NCBI GenBank assembly: GCA_031254445.1
Contig: JAIRUL010000006.1
Location: 1 to 13,243, forward strand
Direction: 5' to 3'
DNA from: Chitinispirillales bacterium
GTDB lineage: Bacteria > Fibrobacterota > Chitinivibrionia > Chitinivibrionales > Chitinispirillaceae
DNA length: 13,243 nt
The translations under genes were made by a program, and so were the position numbers. A model generated the notes under the pieces. That model saw only the letters and a list, made by a program, of their open reading frames with translations. It searched no databases and had not been told where the DNA came from. Of the stretch, positions 5,293 to 12,634 are shown in pieces (position 1 is the stretch's first letter; every line of letters begins with the position of its first letter).

Positions 5293-6636
5293 ATGCAACA
5301 CGTATACCTAGTGCTCGCAATAATAATCGGCCTCTTCGTCCTGAGCCTCTTGGTCTTCATCCACGAGCTAGGCCACTTCCTCGCGGCCAAGGCTTGCAAA
5401 ATACGGGTGCTCGCTTTCGCAATCGGTTTCGGCAAGGCGCTCTTCACTTGGAAGCGCGGCGACACCGAGTACCGCGTCAACGCTATTCCGTTCGGCGGTT
5501 ACGTGCAGATGGCCGGCGACAGCCCGGACAACGCGGGGAGCGGGGCGGACGACGAGTACAACTCCAAGCCGATATGGCAGCGCGCGACGGTCGCGCTCGC
5601 GGGGCCTATCGCCAACTTTATCTTCGCGGTCTTCACGCTCTGGGTCGCGTTCGTCTACGGCATCGACCGCCCTGCGTTTATGGACAGCTCGAAAATAGGC
5701 ATCGTCATGAAAGGCTCTCCCGCCGAGGCCGCGGGGTTTGCGGCGGGCGACAGCATCGTCTCGATAAACGGCGACGCGATCTCGGCGTGGGATCAGGTGG
5801 ACGCGCGCTTGGCGCAGCAGCTTGACAACTACGACATAACCGTGTCGCGCGGCGGCGAGCCTATGTCTCTTAGCCTGCATGTCGAAAAAACAGGCGCGCG
5901 CTTGCCCACGATGCCGACGGGCGGCCTCCTGCCGGCGCGGTATCCGCCGGTGGTGGGCGGCATACTGCCCAAAGGGAGCGCGGAGAAGACGCTTCAGGTC
6001 GGCGACACGCTGGTGGCGCTGAACGGAACCGCCGTCTCCTCTTTCGACCGCTTCGCGATGCTGATGAGGGAGTACGACCCCGACGGCGGGCCTGCGGACA
6101 TCGACATCAAGCGCGGCTCGGAGACGATGAAAGTGCTCATCATCCCAACATACGACTCGGCCGCCGGGCGCTACCTGCTCGGCATAGAGCCCGCGCCGGA
6201 ACCCACAAAGCTTGTGCGCTACGGGGCGTTCGCAGCCATAGGGCCCACCATGGGCAAGACGTGGGAGTACTCGATGATGATATTCGACGTGCTGGCCAAA
6301 TTGACAAGCGGCAAAGTGTCGGCAAAGCAACTGGCCGGGCCGCTCAACATCATCCCCGTATCGGGCATGATGGCGTTTCAGGGGCTGTCGAACATCTTGA
6401 ACTTCATGGCGCTTATCGGCATAAACTTGGCGGTGCTTAACCTCTTGCCGTTAGTCATCACCGACGGGGGGCTGCTTATGTTTTTGATTATAGAGGCGAT
6501 ACGTAAAAAACCGCTGACGATGCAAACGCAGATGGCGATAAACAAAGCGTTTATAGTGCTCTTCCTCGCGCTGTTTTTGTTCGTGTCGTTTAACGATGTG
6601 CAGAGGCTGCCGGATCTGTTGAGGTGGTGGAGGTGA
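5293..6636 (+). CDS. rseP: Site-2 zinc metalloprotease RseP (regulator of sigma-E protease family)
   Basis: An intramembrane metalloprotease that cuts single-pass membrane substrates such as anti-sigma factors and leftover signal peptides. The protein has 447 residues. The first membrane helix carries the zinc motif HELGH (24-28). The membrane-embedded loop FGGYVQMAGD (67-76) follows. There are two PDZ domains, at about 133-197 and 220-285. The last helices hold the third ligand region NLLPLVITDGG (383-393, Asp391). The usual form is NLLPxPxLDGG; here the second Pro and the Leu before Asp are changed, but spacing and Asp are kept. The ribosome site is weak: AAGGAT at 5275-5280 lies 12 nt upstream. 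It follows dxr by 160 nt containing two hairpins, so its expression may be partly separate. Confidence 0.93.
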   Translation: MQHVYLVLAIIIGLFVLSLLVFIHELGHFLAAKACKIRVLAFAIGFGKALFTWKRGDTEYRVNAIPFGGYVQMAGDSPDNAGSGADDEYNSKPIWQRATVALAGPIANFIFAVFTLWVAFVYGIDRPAFMDSSKIGIVMKGSPAEAAGFAAGDSIVSINGDAISAWDQVDARLAQQLDNYDITVSRGGEPMSLSLHVEKTGARLPTMPTGGLLPARYPPVVGGILPKGSAEKTLQVGDTLVALNGTAVSSFDRFAMLMREYDPDGGPADIDIKRGSETMKVLIIPTYDSAAGRYLLGIEPAPEPTKLVRYGAFAAIGPTMGKTWEYSMMIFDVLAKLTSGKVSAKQLAGPLNIIPVSGMMAFQGLSNILNFMALIGINLAVLNLLPLVITDGGLLMFLIIEAIRKKPLTMQTQMAINKAFIVLFLALFLFVSFNDVQRLPDLLRWWR

Positions 6637-6691
6637 TAAAAATCAATAAATAACTAAATTCAAAACCTTAATAACACTGCTTTTTTATCCA

Positions 6692-7651
6692 TCAACAGAT
6701 GTCATGCAACCATTTTTCAACCGATAGCGCCGCTTTGCACCCGCTTGCGGCGGCGGTTACCGCTTGGCGGTAGCGCGGGTCTTGCACGTCGCCGGCGGCG
6801 AAGACTCCGTTTACGGACGTGCCGGAAGAATCCGGTTTTGTCACTATGTATCCTTGCGAATCAACCTCTATCTGCCCCTGCAAGAACCCGGTGTTGGGCC
6901 TGTGGCCGATGGCCTCGAACGCGCCGGCTACCGCAAGCTCCGACGCCGCGCCGGTCGCCGTATCCCTCAGTTTAAGCCCGCTGAGCCTAGCGTCGCCTAT
7001 AAACTCGTCGACAGCTTTGTTCCACAAAATCTCTATTTTCGGATGCGACGACGCGCGCTCGCGCATTATCTTGCTCGCCCTAAGCTCGCCCCTCCGGTGT
7101 ATAAGGTACACCTTAGAGGCGAACTGCGTCAAGTGGACCGCCTCCTCGACCGCCGTGTCCCCGCCGCCGATCACCGCTAGCGGGTTACCCCTAAAGACCG
7201 GCAGCGCGCCGTCGCACACCGCGCAAGCGGAGACGCCGCGACCCCAAAGCCGCTTCTCGGAATCGAGCGGCAGCCTATTAGCCGTCGCGCCGGTCGCGAT
7301 TATCAGCGCGGAGGCGGCGTAGGGCTCTTCGCCCGACGAGACCACGGCGAATGGGCGGGAGGAGAGGCCAACGCGGGCAACGTCTTCCATAATCATACGC
7401 GTCCCGAGCTTCTCGGCCTGCGCCCTCATATTCTGCATAAGCTCCGGCCCGGATATGCCGTCGGGGAAACCAGGGAAATTCTCCACCGTGCCGGTGATCA
7501 TCAGCTGGCCGCCCGGGATGCCGCCGTCCTGAAAACCCTCGAACAATAATGGGTTTAGGTTGGCGCGCGCGGCGTAGACCGCCGCCGTCAGCCCCGCGGG
7601 GCCGGAGCCGATTATTATCAATTTTTCAGGATTTTTCGACGTTTCCGGCAT
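6692..7651 (-). CDS. trxB: Thioredoxin reductase (NADPH)
   Basis: A cytosolic FAD enzyme that passes electrons from NADPH to thioredoxin. The 319-residue length is normal. The FAD-binding IIIGSGPAGLTAA (12-24), redox-active CAVC (143-146), NADPH-binding IGGGDTAVEEA (161-171) with HRR (185-187), and the C-terminal FAD motif NGVFAAGDV (281-289) are all in the expected order. I use the ATG at 7651 (product begins MPETSKNPEK) because GGAGGG lies just upstream; an in-frame ATG at 7669 would put that ribosome site inside the gene. trxB is convergent with rseP (55 nt of AT-rich sequence between them, no clear terminator hairpin) and divergent from rpmB. Confidence 0.95.
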   Translation of the reverse strand: MPETSKNPEKLIIIGSGPAGLTAAVYAARANLNPLLFEGFQDGGIPGGQLMITGTVENFPGFPDGISGPELMQNMRAQAEKLGTRMIMEDVARVGLSSRPFAVVSSGEEPYAASALIIATGATANRLPLDSEKRLWGRGVSACAVCDGALPVFRGNPLAVIGGGDTAVEEAVHLTQFASKVYLIHRRGELRASKIMRERASSHPKIEILWNKAVDEFIGDARLSGLKLRDTATGAASELAVAGAFEAIGHRPNTGFLQGQIEVDSQGYIVTKPDSSGTSVNGVFAAGDVQDPRYRQAVTAAASGCKAALSVEKWLHDIC

Positions 7652-7696
7652 TTTACCCTCCAAAATCAATTTTGCTAAAAACCGTTAGAATGGATA

Positions 7697-7725
7697 AATA
7701 TACGTTGTCGCGCGGCGGGAGCCAC
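7697..7725 (-). promoter_or_regulatory. Possible promoter of trxB
   Basis: On the minus strand TATATT (7702-7697) is a good -10 box. The -35 at 17 nt (GTGGCT, 7725-7720) is weak. The start would be about 40 nt before the trxB ATG. Confidence 0.3.
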
Positions 7726-7751
7726 GGCTAAAAAATATTTTAACATGGGTA

Positions 7752-7780
7752 TTGCTTTTCTCCGCGCCATCATATATATT
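7752..7780 (+). promoter_or_regulatory. Probable promoter of rpmB
   Basis: TTGCTT (7752-7757), a 17-nt spacer and TATATT (7775-7780) make a good housekeeping-sigma promoter. The start near 7787 gives a leader of about 40 nt. This is the clearest promoter in the window after that of the tRNA. Confidence 0.6.
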
Positions 7781-7826
7781 AATAAATTCTGAACAATACC
7801 GAAACCAACCGTTATTTGGAGGGCAT

Positions 7827-8009
7827 ATGTCCAAGACTTGCGAAATTTGCGGCAAACACCCGATGTCCGGGAAGACCATCTCTCACGCCCACAACGTGAA
7901 CAACCGTATCTTCTACCCGAACCTGCGCACGATCAAGCAGGTGGTGAACGGGACGTCGAAGCGGATCAAGATTTGCATGAAGTGCCTGAAAGCCACGGCG
8001 AAATCGTAA
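7827..8009 (+). CDS. rpmB: 50S ribosomal protein L28
   Basis: A 60-residue large-subunit protein. The start is the ATG at 7827, with GGAGG at 7818-7822. It opens MSKTCEICGKHPMSGKTISH and contains FYPNLRTIK, both typical of L28. Two cysteine pairs (C5/C8 and C50/C53) form a zinc ribbon, so this is the zinc-binding type. It is a single-gene unit here, without rpmG beside it. Its stop lies 13 nt from the convergent stop of the NlpC/P60 gene. No terminator hairpin is visible in that gap. Confidence 0.95.
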   Translation: MSKTCEICGKHPMSGKTISHAHNVNNRIFYPNLRTIKQVVNGTSKRIKICMKCLKATAKS

Positions 8010-8022
8010 AGGCATTGCGCTT

Positions 8023-8721
8023 TCACAGCACTCTCTTAACCCCCGCTAGCCGCCTAGCGTAATACGTGTCCTTGGCGTTGCTGTACGTCACCCCCACCGA
8101 CGAGGAGGCGTGGGCGAATTTGTTGTTCCCCAAGTAGATGCCCACGTGGTCTATCGTGCTGAACGAGCCGCCCTTGAAGAAAATGAGGTCGCCCGGGCGC
8201 GCCGCAGCGATAGGCACTTGTACGCCCACGCGCCACATATCTCTAGCCGAGCGCGGCAGGGGCTTGCCGTAGACCTCCTGAAAGACCAGCGAAACGAAGC
8301 CGGAGCAGTCGACGCCGGAGCGGGACATTCCGCCGTATTTGTACGGGGTGCCTATGTATGTTTTGACGGCGTGCTCCAAGTGCTGCACGGACTTCTTTTT
8401 GACGCTCTCGGGCAATGCGGCCGGCTGCGCTTTTTGGGGCGTAGGCGGGGGGGGCGGCTTTTTGTCGGCGTCGTTCCGCAGGGCAATGGGCGGGATTGGC
8501 TGTTGAGCCGTGGCATCGTCTTGCCGGGTATTGGCGGATGCGGATAGCGCTTGTTGGCCGGCGTCATCGCGGCGCGCGGCAGCAGGCGGCTGCGGCCGGC
8601 TATAATAGGCCGGCTGGCCGCTCGTATAGCGCACCGCAGGCGCGCACCCCGCCATAAACGACAATAACAGGACGGCGGAGACGGCGGCGCGGGGCGCGAA
8701 AATCGGCACGGCAAAATCCAT
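8023..8721 (-). CDS. Putative lipoprotein with NlpC/P60 peptidoglycan hydrolase domain
   Basis: Probably a cell-wall hydrolase (endopeptidase) of the Spr/MepS type, held at a membrane by lipid. I use the ATG at 8721, 5 nt after GGAG; the ATG at 8724 is only 2 nt from it. The 232 residues begin with a signal sequence and lipobox-like FMAGC (Cys26). A low-complexity linker rich in Pro, Gln and Ala (about 30-108) follows, then the domain (112-232). Catalytic residues are visible: Cys139 in GVDCSGFV, His192 in IDHVGIYLG and His204 in KFAHASS. PRSARDMW and ARPGDLIFF are also family-typical. The lipobox -3 residue is Met, which is less usual. The start overlaps the gatA stop, so translation is probably coupled to gatA. 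Confidence 0.9.
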   Translation of the reverse strand: MDFAVPIFAPRAAVSAVLLLSFMAGCAPAVRYTSGQPAYYSRPQPPAAARRDDAGQQALSASANTRQDDATAQQPIPPIALRNDADKKPPPPPTPQKAQPAALPESVKKKSVQHLEHAVKTYIGTPYKYGGMSRSGVDCSGFVSLVFQEVYGKPLPRSARDMWRVGVQVPIAAARPGDLIFFKGGSFSTIDHVGIYLGNNKFAHASSSVGVTYSNAKDTYYARRLAGVKRVL

Positions 8722-10166
8722 CATTTCTCCCCGGCCGTAAACATCTGCACCGCATACCCTATTTTTAGCAGCAAATCCTCCCGCCACCGCGGAGCCATTA
8801 GCTGCGCGCCAACGGGTAGGCCGGCTTTGGTGGGCGGGCAGGGGACGCTCATCGCGGGGATGCTGGCTAGGTTGGCGGAAACCGTGTATATGTCCGTTAG
8901 GTAGAGCTGCAGCGGATCGTTCGTTTTTTCGCCAAGGCCCAGCGCGGGCGTGGGGGCTACGGGCGATATGATTACGTCGCACGAGTTAAAGGCGTTTACG
9001 AAATCGTTTGTGATGAGCGTGCGCACGCGCGCGGCTTTCAGGTAATAGGCGTCGTAGTACCCCGATGATAGGACATACGTCCCGAGCATTATCCTCCGCT
9101 TGACCTCGGCGCCGAAGCCACGCGCCCTTGTCTTGGCGTACATCTCGGCTAGCGTCTTCGCGCCCTCGGCGCGAAAGCCGTACTTCACGCCGTCGAACCG
9201 CGCCAAGTTCGACGCTGCCTCGGCGGTGCACAGGACGTAGTAGGCGGAGACGGCGTACTTGAGGCCGCTCAGCGAGACCTCTACAATTTTCGCGCCTCTC
9301 GATTTCAAGTTTTCTATGGCGGGCGTTATGGACGAACGCACCTCGTCCGAGAGGCCCTCCCCGAAGTACTCTTTCGGCATGCCGACGCGCAGGCCGCTTA
9401 CGTCGCCGGTATAGTGCTCTTCGGAGTCGGCGAATTGGTTGCCGGCGCAGGTTGAATCGCGCTTGTCGGGTTTTGACATCACCGAGAGCAGGAGGCCTAT
9501 ATCGCGCACGTCCCCGGCTATTGGGCCTATTTGGTCGAGCGACGAGGCGAACGCCACCGCGCCATAGCGCGACACCCTGCCGTAGGTCGGCTTGAGCCCC
9601 GCCGCGCCGCAGTGGCAACACGGCTGGCGGATGGAACCGCCGGTGTCGGTGCCGAGCGCGGCGGGCACGAACCCCGCGCCGACAGCCGCGGCGCTGCCGC
9701 CGCTTGAGCCGCCGGGGATTTTGCCATCGCCATGCGGGTTTTTGGTAGCCCCGAAGTAGGAGGTCTCCGTAGTAGAACCCATAGCGAATTCGTCTAAGTT
9801 CGTCTTGCCGACGACCACCGCGCCGGCCTCCTCAAGGGCCTCGACAACCGTCGCGCTGTAGGGCGGCACATACTTTTCTAGGATGCGCGAGGCGCAAGTG
9901 GTGGCGACGCCTTCGGTGCAGATGTTGTCCTTTATGGCGACGGGTATCCCGCAGAGCGGCATGTCTTTTTTATCCGACGGCAAAAGAGCGTCTATCTCCC
10001 GCGCCCGCTTGAGCGCGGCGTCCTTGCATAGGGAGATGAAAGAGTTGATACCCTTGTCCCGCTCCTCTATCAGCCCAAACGCGCGGGAGACGGCATCGAT
10101 GCTTTTGCCTTTGCCGGAGCGGACATCGGCGGCGGCATCCGCGATGGGCCGGTCAAAAAACGGCAT
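8721..10166 (-). CDS. gatA: Aspartyl/glutamyl-tRNA(Asn/Gln) amidotransferase subunit A
   Basis: The amidase subunit of GatCAB. It releases ammonia from glutamine so that Glu-tRNA(Gln), and in many species Asp-tRNA(Asn), can be amidated. The 481-residue length is normal. The Ser-cisSer-Lys catalytic triad is complete at the usual positions: Lys79 in GIPVAIKDN, Ser154 in PGGSSGGSAA and Ser178 in GTDTGGSIRQP. GLKPTYGRVSRYG and SLDQIGPIAGD follow. Just after Ser178 the sequence is QPCCHCG, where most members have one Cys. gatB and gatC are not in the window. The gene starts 1 nt after the stop of the upstream small membrane-protein gene and overlaps the NlpC/P60 gene downstream, so the three are co-transcribed. 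Confidence 0.95.
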   Translation of the reverse strand: MPFFDRPIADAAADVRSGKGKSIDAVSRAFGLIEERDKGINSFISLCKDAALKRAREIDALLPSDKKDMPLCGIPVAIKDNICTEGVATTCASRILEKYVPPYSATVVEALEEAGAVVVGKTNLDEFAMGSTTETSYFGATKNPHGDGKIPGGSSGGSAAAVGAGFVPAALGTDTGGSIRQPCCHCGAAGLKPTYGRVSRYGAVAFASSLDQIGPIAGDVRDIGLLLSVMSKPDKRDSTCAGNQFADSEEHYTGDVSGLRVGMPKEYFGEGLSDEVRSSITPAIENLKSRGAKIVEVSLSGLKYAVSAYYVLCTAEAASNLARFDGVKYGFRAEGAKTLAEMYAKTRARGFGAEVKRRIMLGTYVLSSGYYDAYYLKAARVRTLITNDFVNAFNSCDVIISPVAPTPALGLGEKTNDPLQLYLTDIYTVSANLASIPAMSVPCPPTKAGLPVGAQLMAPRWREDLLLKIGYAVQMFTAGEK

Positions 10167-10167
10167 C

Positions 10168-10470
10168 TTACTTGTACCACCTGAAGAAATACAGGCTCAA
10201 GAAGACCCCGATTATCGACAGCAGGCTGAACCTGAACTGGAAGCCGAATTGGAACCTAATGGCGTATAGATCTATGATGACGGGCGTCGGGTGCGCCTCG
10301 TCAAAGCCGCCTATCCCAAACGGTATGGTGTATGTGAAAAACGTCTTGACCACATTGTCGCCGCCCGGAAGCATGAGAACCAGCGCGTTGAGGTACGCGC
10401 CGATTATGATACCGAGAAGCACGACGAGCACAAGCGTGCCGAATTTCTTGTCTTTTAGCGGCGGAGCCAT
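10168..10470 (-). CDS. Small conserved membrane protein, DUF4321-like
   Basis: A 100-residue protein with a hydrophobic helix near each end (about 10-33 and 79-96). Between them lies a stretch with the pattern FGIGGFDEAHPTPVIIDLY, then IRFQFGFQFRFSLLSIIGV. A leading helix, a short periplasmic-like segment ending in a beta-like run of alternating Phe, and a final helix ending FFRWYK resembles the DUF4321 family as I remember it. The function of that family is not known. AAGGA lies 9 nt before the ATG. A promoter is visible upstream and gatA begins 1 nt after its stop, so it is the first gene of a three-gene unit. Confidence 0.8.
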   Translation of the reverse strand: MAPPLKDKKFGTLVLVVLLGIIIGAYLNALVLMLPGGDNVVKTFFTYTIPFGIGGFDEAHPTPVIIDLYAIRFQFGFQFRFSLLSIIGVFLSLYFFRWYK

Positions 10471-10484
10471 TGCTGCAAATCCTT

Positions 10485-10506
10485 GTTTAATGTTTTAATG
10501 TTTAAC
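10485..10506. repeat. Three short tandem copies of a GTTTAAT-type heptamer
   Basis: On the plus strand GTTTAAT, GTTTTAAT and GTTTAAC lie head to tail (10485-10491, 10492-10499, 10500-10506). They sit in the untranslated leader of the small membrane-protein gene, between its promoter and ribosome site. The period is 7-8 nt. They could be a binding site or simple AT-rich repetition. Confidence 0.5.
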
Positions 10507-10509
10507 GAT

Positions 10510-10526
10510 TTTTAAAATCAAAATCT
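10510..10526. repeat. 17-base intergenic repeat, copy 1
   Basis: TTTTAAAATCAAAATCT occurs exactly here and again at 12587-12603, in both cases just upstream (minus strand) of a gene. Similar TTTTGATTTT runs occur near 2130 and 12560. Confidence 0.55.
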
Positions 10527-10534
10527 ATTTTGGA

Positions 10535-10562
10535 AATATACATCATGCCGCCCTATAATCAA
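10535..10562 (-). promoter_or_regulatory. Probable promoter of the DUF4321-gatA-NlpC/P60 unit
   Basis: On the minus strand TTGATT (10562-10557), a 16-nt spacer and TATATT (10540-10535) resemble a housekeeping-sigma promoter. The start near 10528 gives a leader of about 58 nt. It begins 8 nt after the htrA stop. No terminator separates htrA from it, so read-through from htrA is also possible. Confidence 0.5.
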
Positions 10563-10570
10563 CAAAATTT

Positions 10571-11803
10571 TTACTTAGGCTGCTCTTTCAGCACCAGCTC
10601 TGCCGCTATCTGCTTGCCGTTCCGTATTATGTGTATCTCCACCGCGTCGCCTACGAAGTAGTCTAGGAAGAAGCCGTCTAAGTCGGCGTTGCTCAGTATC
10701 AGCCTGCCGCCCATTTTGTGGATGACGTCGCCCTGCTTCAGGCCTGCGGCGTCGCCCGGGCTTTGCGGCTTTACGCCTACTACCACCACGCCGTCTACGC
10801 TGTTGTAGTTTAGGGCGGTCGCCACTGTGCGGTTTATGTTTTGGACGGTTATCCCGGTCCACACCTGCCGCCTGTGCCCATGCGCTATCAGCTCCTTAGT
10901 TACGCGGCGCGCCCTGTTTATGGGGATGGCGAAGCCTATGCCTATCGAGCCGGTATTCGCGGAGCTGCCCGTGTAGATGAACGAGTTTATCCCCACCACC
11001 TCGCCCAGCGCGTTGACGAGCGGCCCGCCGGAGTTCCCCGGGTTTATCGCGGCGTCGGTCTGGATCATCCCCTGATAGTAGACGCCCTCCGACGGGGCGA
11101 AGTTGCGGTCGAGGGCGCTTATCACGCCCACCGTGACCGTGGGGTGCGCGTCGTTTATGAAGTTGAGAAACGGGTTGCCGAGGGCGATGCCCCACTCACC
11201 TATCATGCACTTGTCGGAGTTTCCGAGGAGCGCGGGGGTGTGCTTGCCGCCCGGCGCGGAGATCACGGCGAGGTCGGACTTCTCGTCCGTGCCGACAATC
11301 TTCCCCTCCACGCGGTTGCCGTCGGGGAAGTTGACGTAGAGCTTGGAGGCGTTCTTGACCACGTGGTAGTTCGTGATGATCATCCCGTCCTCGCTTATGA
11401 CAAACCCCGACCCGATGTTCTCGATCTTGCGGTAGCGCTGCGGGTTCATCTGCGGGCCGAAGAAAAAGTCGAAAAAGTTGTCGCCGGCATAGGGGTTTTG
11501 CACCACTTGTATCTGCGTGACGACAATGCCGACCACGCACGGCGCGGCGCGGCGCGTGGCCGTCACTATTGCGCTCATCCGGTGATCGCATACGGACTGC
11601 GTGTCGCCGCCGCCATAGCCGCCGGCGGCTTTTGACTGGCCTATCTTGGACGGCGCCAACGAATCCGCGCCTATGCCGAGAATGGGCCCCAGCTCTTTAG
11701 TGTATATAAAATGTATAATCTCGCCGCCCGCAAAGAAGCCTATGGCCATAGCGAAAACGACGCATACGAAAACGACGGCTGCGGAGGCGCGCTTTTCGCT
11801 CAT
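10571..11803 (-). CDS. htrA: Membrane-anchored HtrA/Deg-type serine protease with one PDZ domain
   Basis: A periplasmic quality-control or regulatory protease. The 410 residues start at the ATG at 11803 (MSEKRASAAV), which overlaps the truA stop as ATGA; GGAGGAG lies upstream. Residues 8-28 form an uncleaved-looking membrane anchor. The trypsin-like domain (about 75-305) has the full triad: His147 in ITNYHVVKN, Asp177 in KSDLAVIS and Ser258 in NPGNSGGPLVN. One PDZ domain follows (about 313-408, with GLKQGDVIHKMGGR). An anchored protease with a single PDZ is like DegS rather than two-PDZ DegP. DegS acts just before RseP in the E. coli sigma-E pathway, and rseP is in this window. No anti-sigma factor is visible, so the link is only suggestive. 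An insert rich in Phe (NFFDFFFGPQ, 109-118) is the usual flexible LA loop. Confidence 0.93.
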   Translation of the reverse strand: MSEKRASAAVVFVCVVFAMAIGFFAGGEIIHFIYTKELGPILGIGADSLAPSKIGQSKAAGGYGGGDTQSVCDHRMSAIVTATRRAAPCVVGIVVTQIQVVQNPYAGDNFFDFFFGPQMNPQRYRKIENIGSGFVISEDGMIITNYHVVKNASKLYVNFPDGNRVEGKIVGTDEKSDLAVISAPGGKHTPALLGNSDKCMIGEWGIALGNPFLNFINDAHPTVTVGVISALDRNFAPSEGVYYQGMIQTDAAINPGNSGGPLVNALGEVVGINSFIYTGSSANTGSIGIGFAIPINRARRVTKELIAHGHRRQVWTGITVQNINRTVATALNYNSVDGVVVVGVKPQSPGDAAGLKQGDVIHKMGGRLILSNADLDGFFLDYFVGDAVEIHIIRNGKQIAAELVLKEQPK

Positions 11804-12549
11804 AGGCTCTCCTCCGGCGGGTAGCCTACCCACTCCAAGACAAGCCCGCAGGCCGGGGCTGTCTCCCCCGCCCTCTCGCGGTCACAAGCGGCAATGAGCG
11901 CGTCAAGAGGCCCCTCTATCCGCCCGCGCCCGATATCGACGAGCGTGCCGACGAGCGAGCGCACCATCTTGTAGACGAAGCGGTTCGCCTCAATCGTAAA
12001 CACCCTCACGCCGTCCCCCCGCGCCGATAGCGACGCGAGCGTGACATCGCACTCCTTGTTGTCGGAGTCCGCGCCGGATGAGCAGAACGTCGTGAAGTCG
12101 TGCCGCCCAAGTATATGTTTAGCCTCCAAGTCTACACGCCCCCAATCTATTGGGTAGTACATCATCCACACCCTCTTGTAGTTGAGGGGGTTCTTCCTAT
12201 CGGAAAAATAATATTTGTACCGCCGGGACACCGCGCCGTAGCGCGCGTGAAAATCGGGGCGCGCAGGGCTCATGCCGTACACGGCTATGTCGGGCGGCAA
12301 AAGCGCGTTCAGGGATGCAGTCAAGCGCCCGGTATCGACATCAGCCCCCTCCGGCGCGTCGAAGTGCGCCCCCTGCGCCCGAGCGTGAACGCCGGCGTCG
12401 GTGCGGCCGGCGCCGACTACGCTGCAAGGCGCCCGCAATACAACGGTCAACGCCTCCTCTATTAGCTGCTGCACGCAGATAGAGTTAGGCTGATACTGCC
12501 AACCGCCGAAACGGGTGCCGTCGTACTCTACGCGGAAAAAGTATCTCAT
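11800..12549 (-). CDS. truA: tRNA pseudouridine(38-40) synthase
   Basis: Converts uridines 38-40 in the anticodon stem-loop of many tRNAs to pseudouridine. The 249-residue length is normal. The N-terminal VEYDGTRFGGWQYQ (7-20) and GAGRTDAGVHA (47-57) with the catalytic Asp51 are diagnostic. RRYKYYF and the C-terminal NRFVYKMVRSLVGTLVDIGRG are also typical. AAAGG lies 5 nt before the ATG. The stop overlaps the htrA start by 4 nt. An 84-nt gap with a terminator-like hairpin separates it from holA upstream. Confidence 0.95.
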   Translation of the reverse strand: MRYFFRVEYDGTRFGGWQYQPNSICVQQLIEEALTVVLRAPCSVVGAGRTDAGVHARAQGAHFDAPEGADVDTGRLTASLNALLPPDIAVYGMSPARPDFHARYGAVSRRYKYYFSDRKNPLNYKRVWMMYYPIDWGRVDLEAKHILGRHDFTTFCSSGADSDNKECDVTLASLSARGDGVRVFTIEANRFVYKMVRSLVGTLVDIGRGRIEGPLDALIAACDRERAGETAPACGLVLEWVGYPPEESL

Positions 12550-12586
12550 ACAAGCCTTTGATTTTGACTTTTTTATCTTTTTTATC

Positions 12587-12603
12587 TTTTAAAATCAAAA
12601 TCT
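12587..12603. repeat. 17-base intergenic repeat, copy 2
   Basis: An exact copy of the sequence at 10510-10526, lying between truA and holA. It is preceded by two copies of CTTTTTTAT and by a nearby inverted form (TTTGATTTT at 12558-12566). Confidence 0.55.
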
Positions 12604-12634
12604 TTAAAGCCTTCGGCCTACGGCCTCAGGCTTT
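12591..12634 (-). terminator. Terminator-like hairpin after holA
   Basis: The outer arms AGGCTTT (12628-12634) and AAAGCCT (12606-12612) and the inner arms GGCC (12622-12625) and GGCC (12615-12618) pair around a 3-nt loop, with a symmetric 2-nt internal loop on each side. On the minus strand the hairpin starts inside the holA stop codon and is followed by T-rich GATTTTGATTTT. The T-run is broken, so termination may be partial. Confidence 0.55.

Noticed and set aside
5368..6330. A 320-codon open frame on the minus strand opposite rseP
   Set aside because: It is Arg/His-rich antisense sequence of a strongly supported gene; no family motif, no ribosome site.
8044..8059. Hairpin CGCTAG/CTAGCG as terminator of rpmB
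   Set aside because: It lies inside the convergent NlpC/P60 coding sequence and has no T-run.
10841..11635. A 264-codon open frame on the plus strand opposite htrA
   Set aside because: It is a shadow of the htrA codons in a GC-rich region, with repetitive Val/Arg/Glu composition and no recognisable domain.
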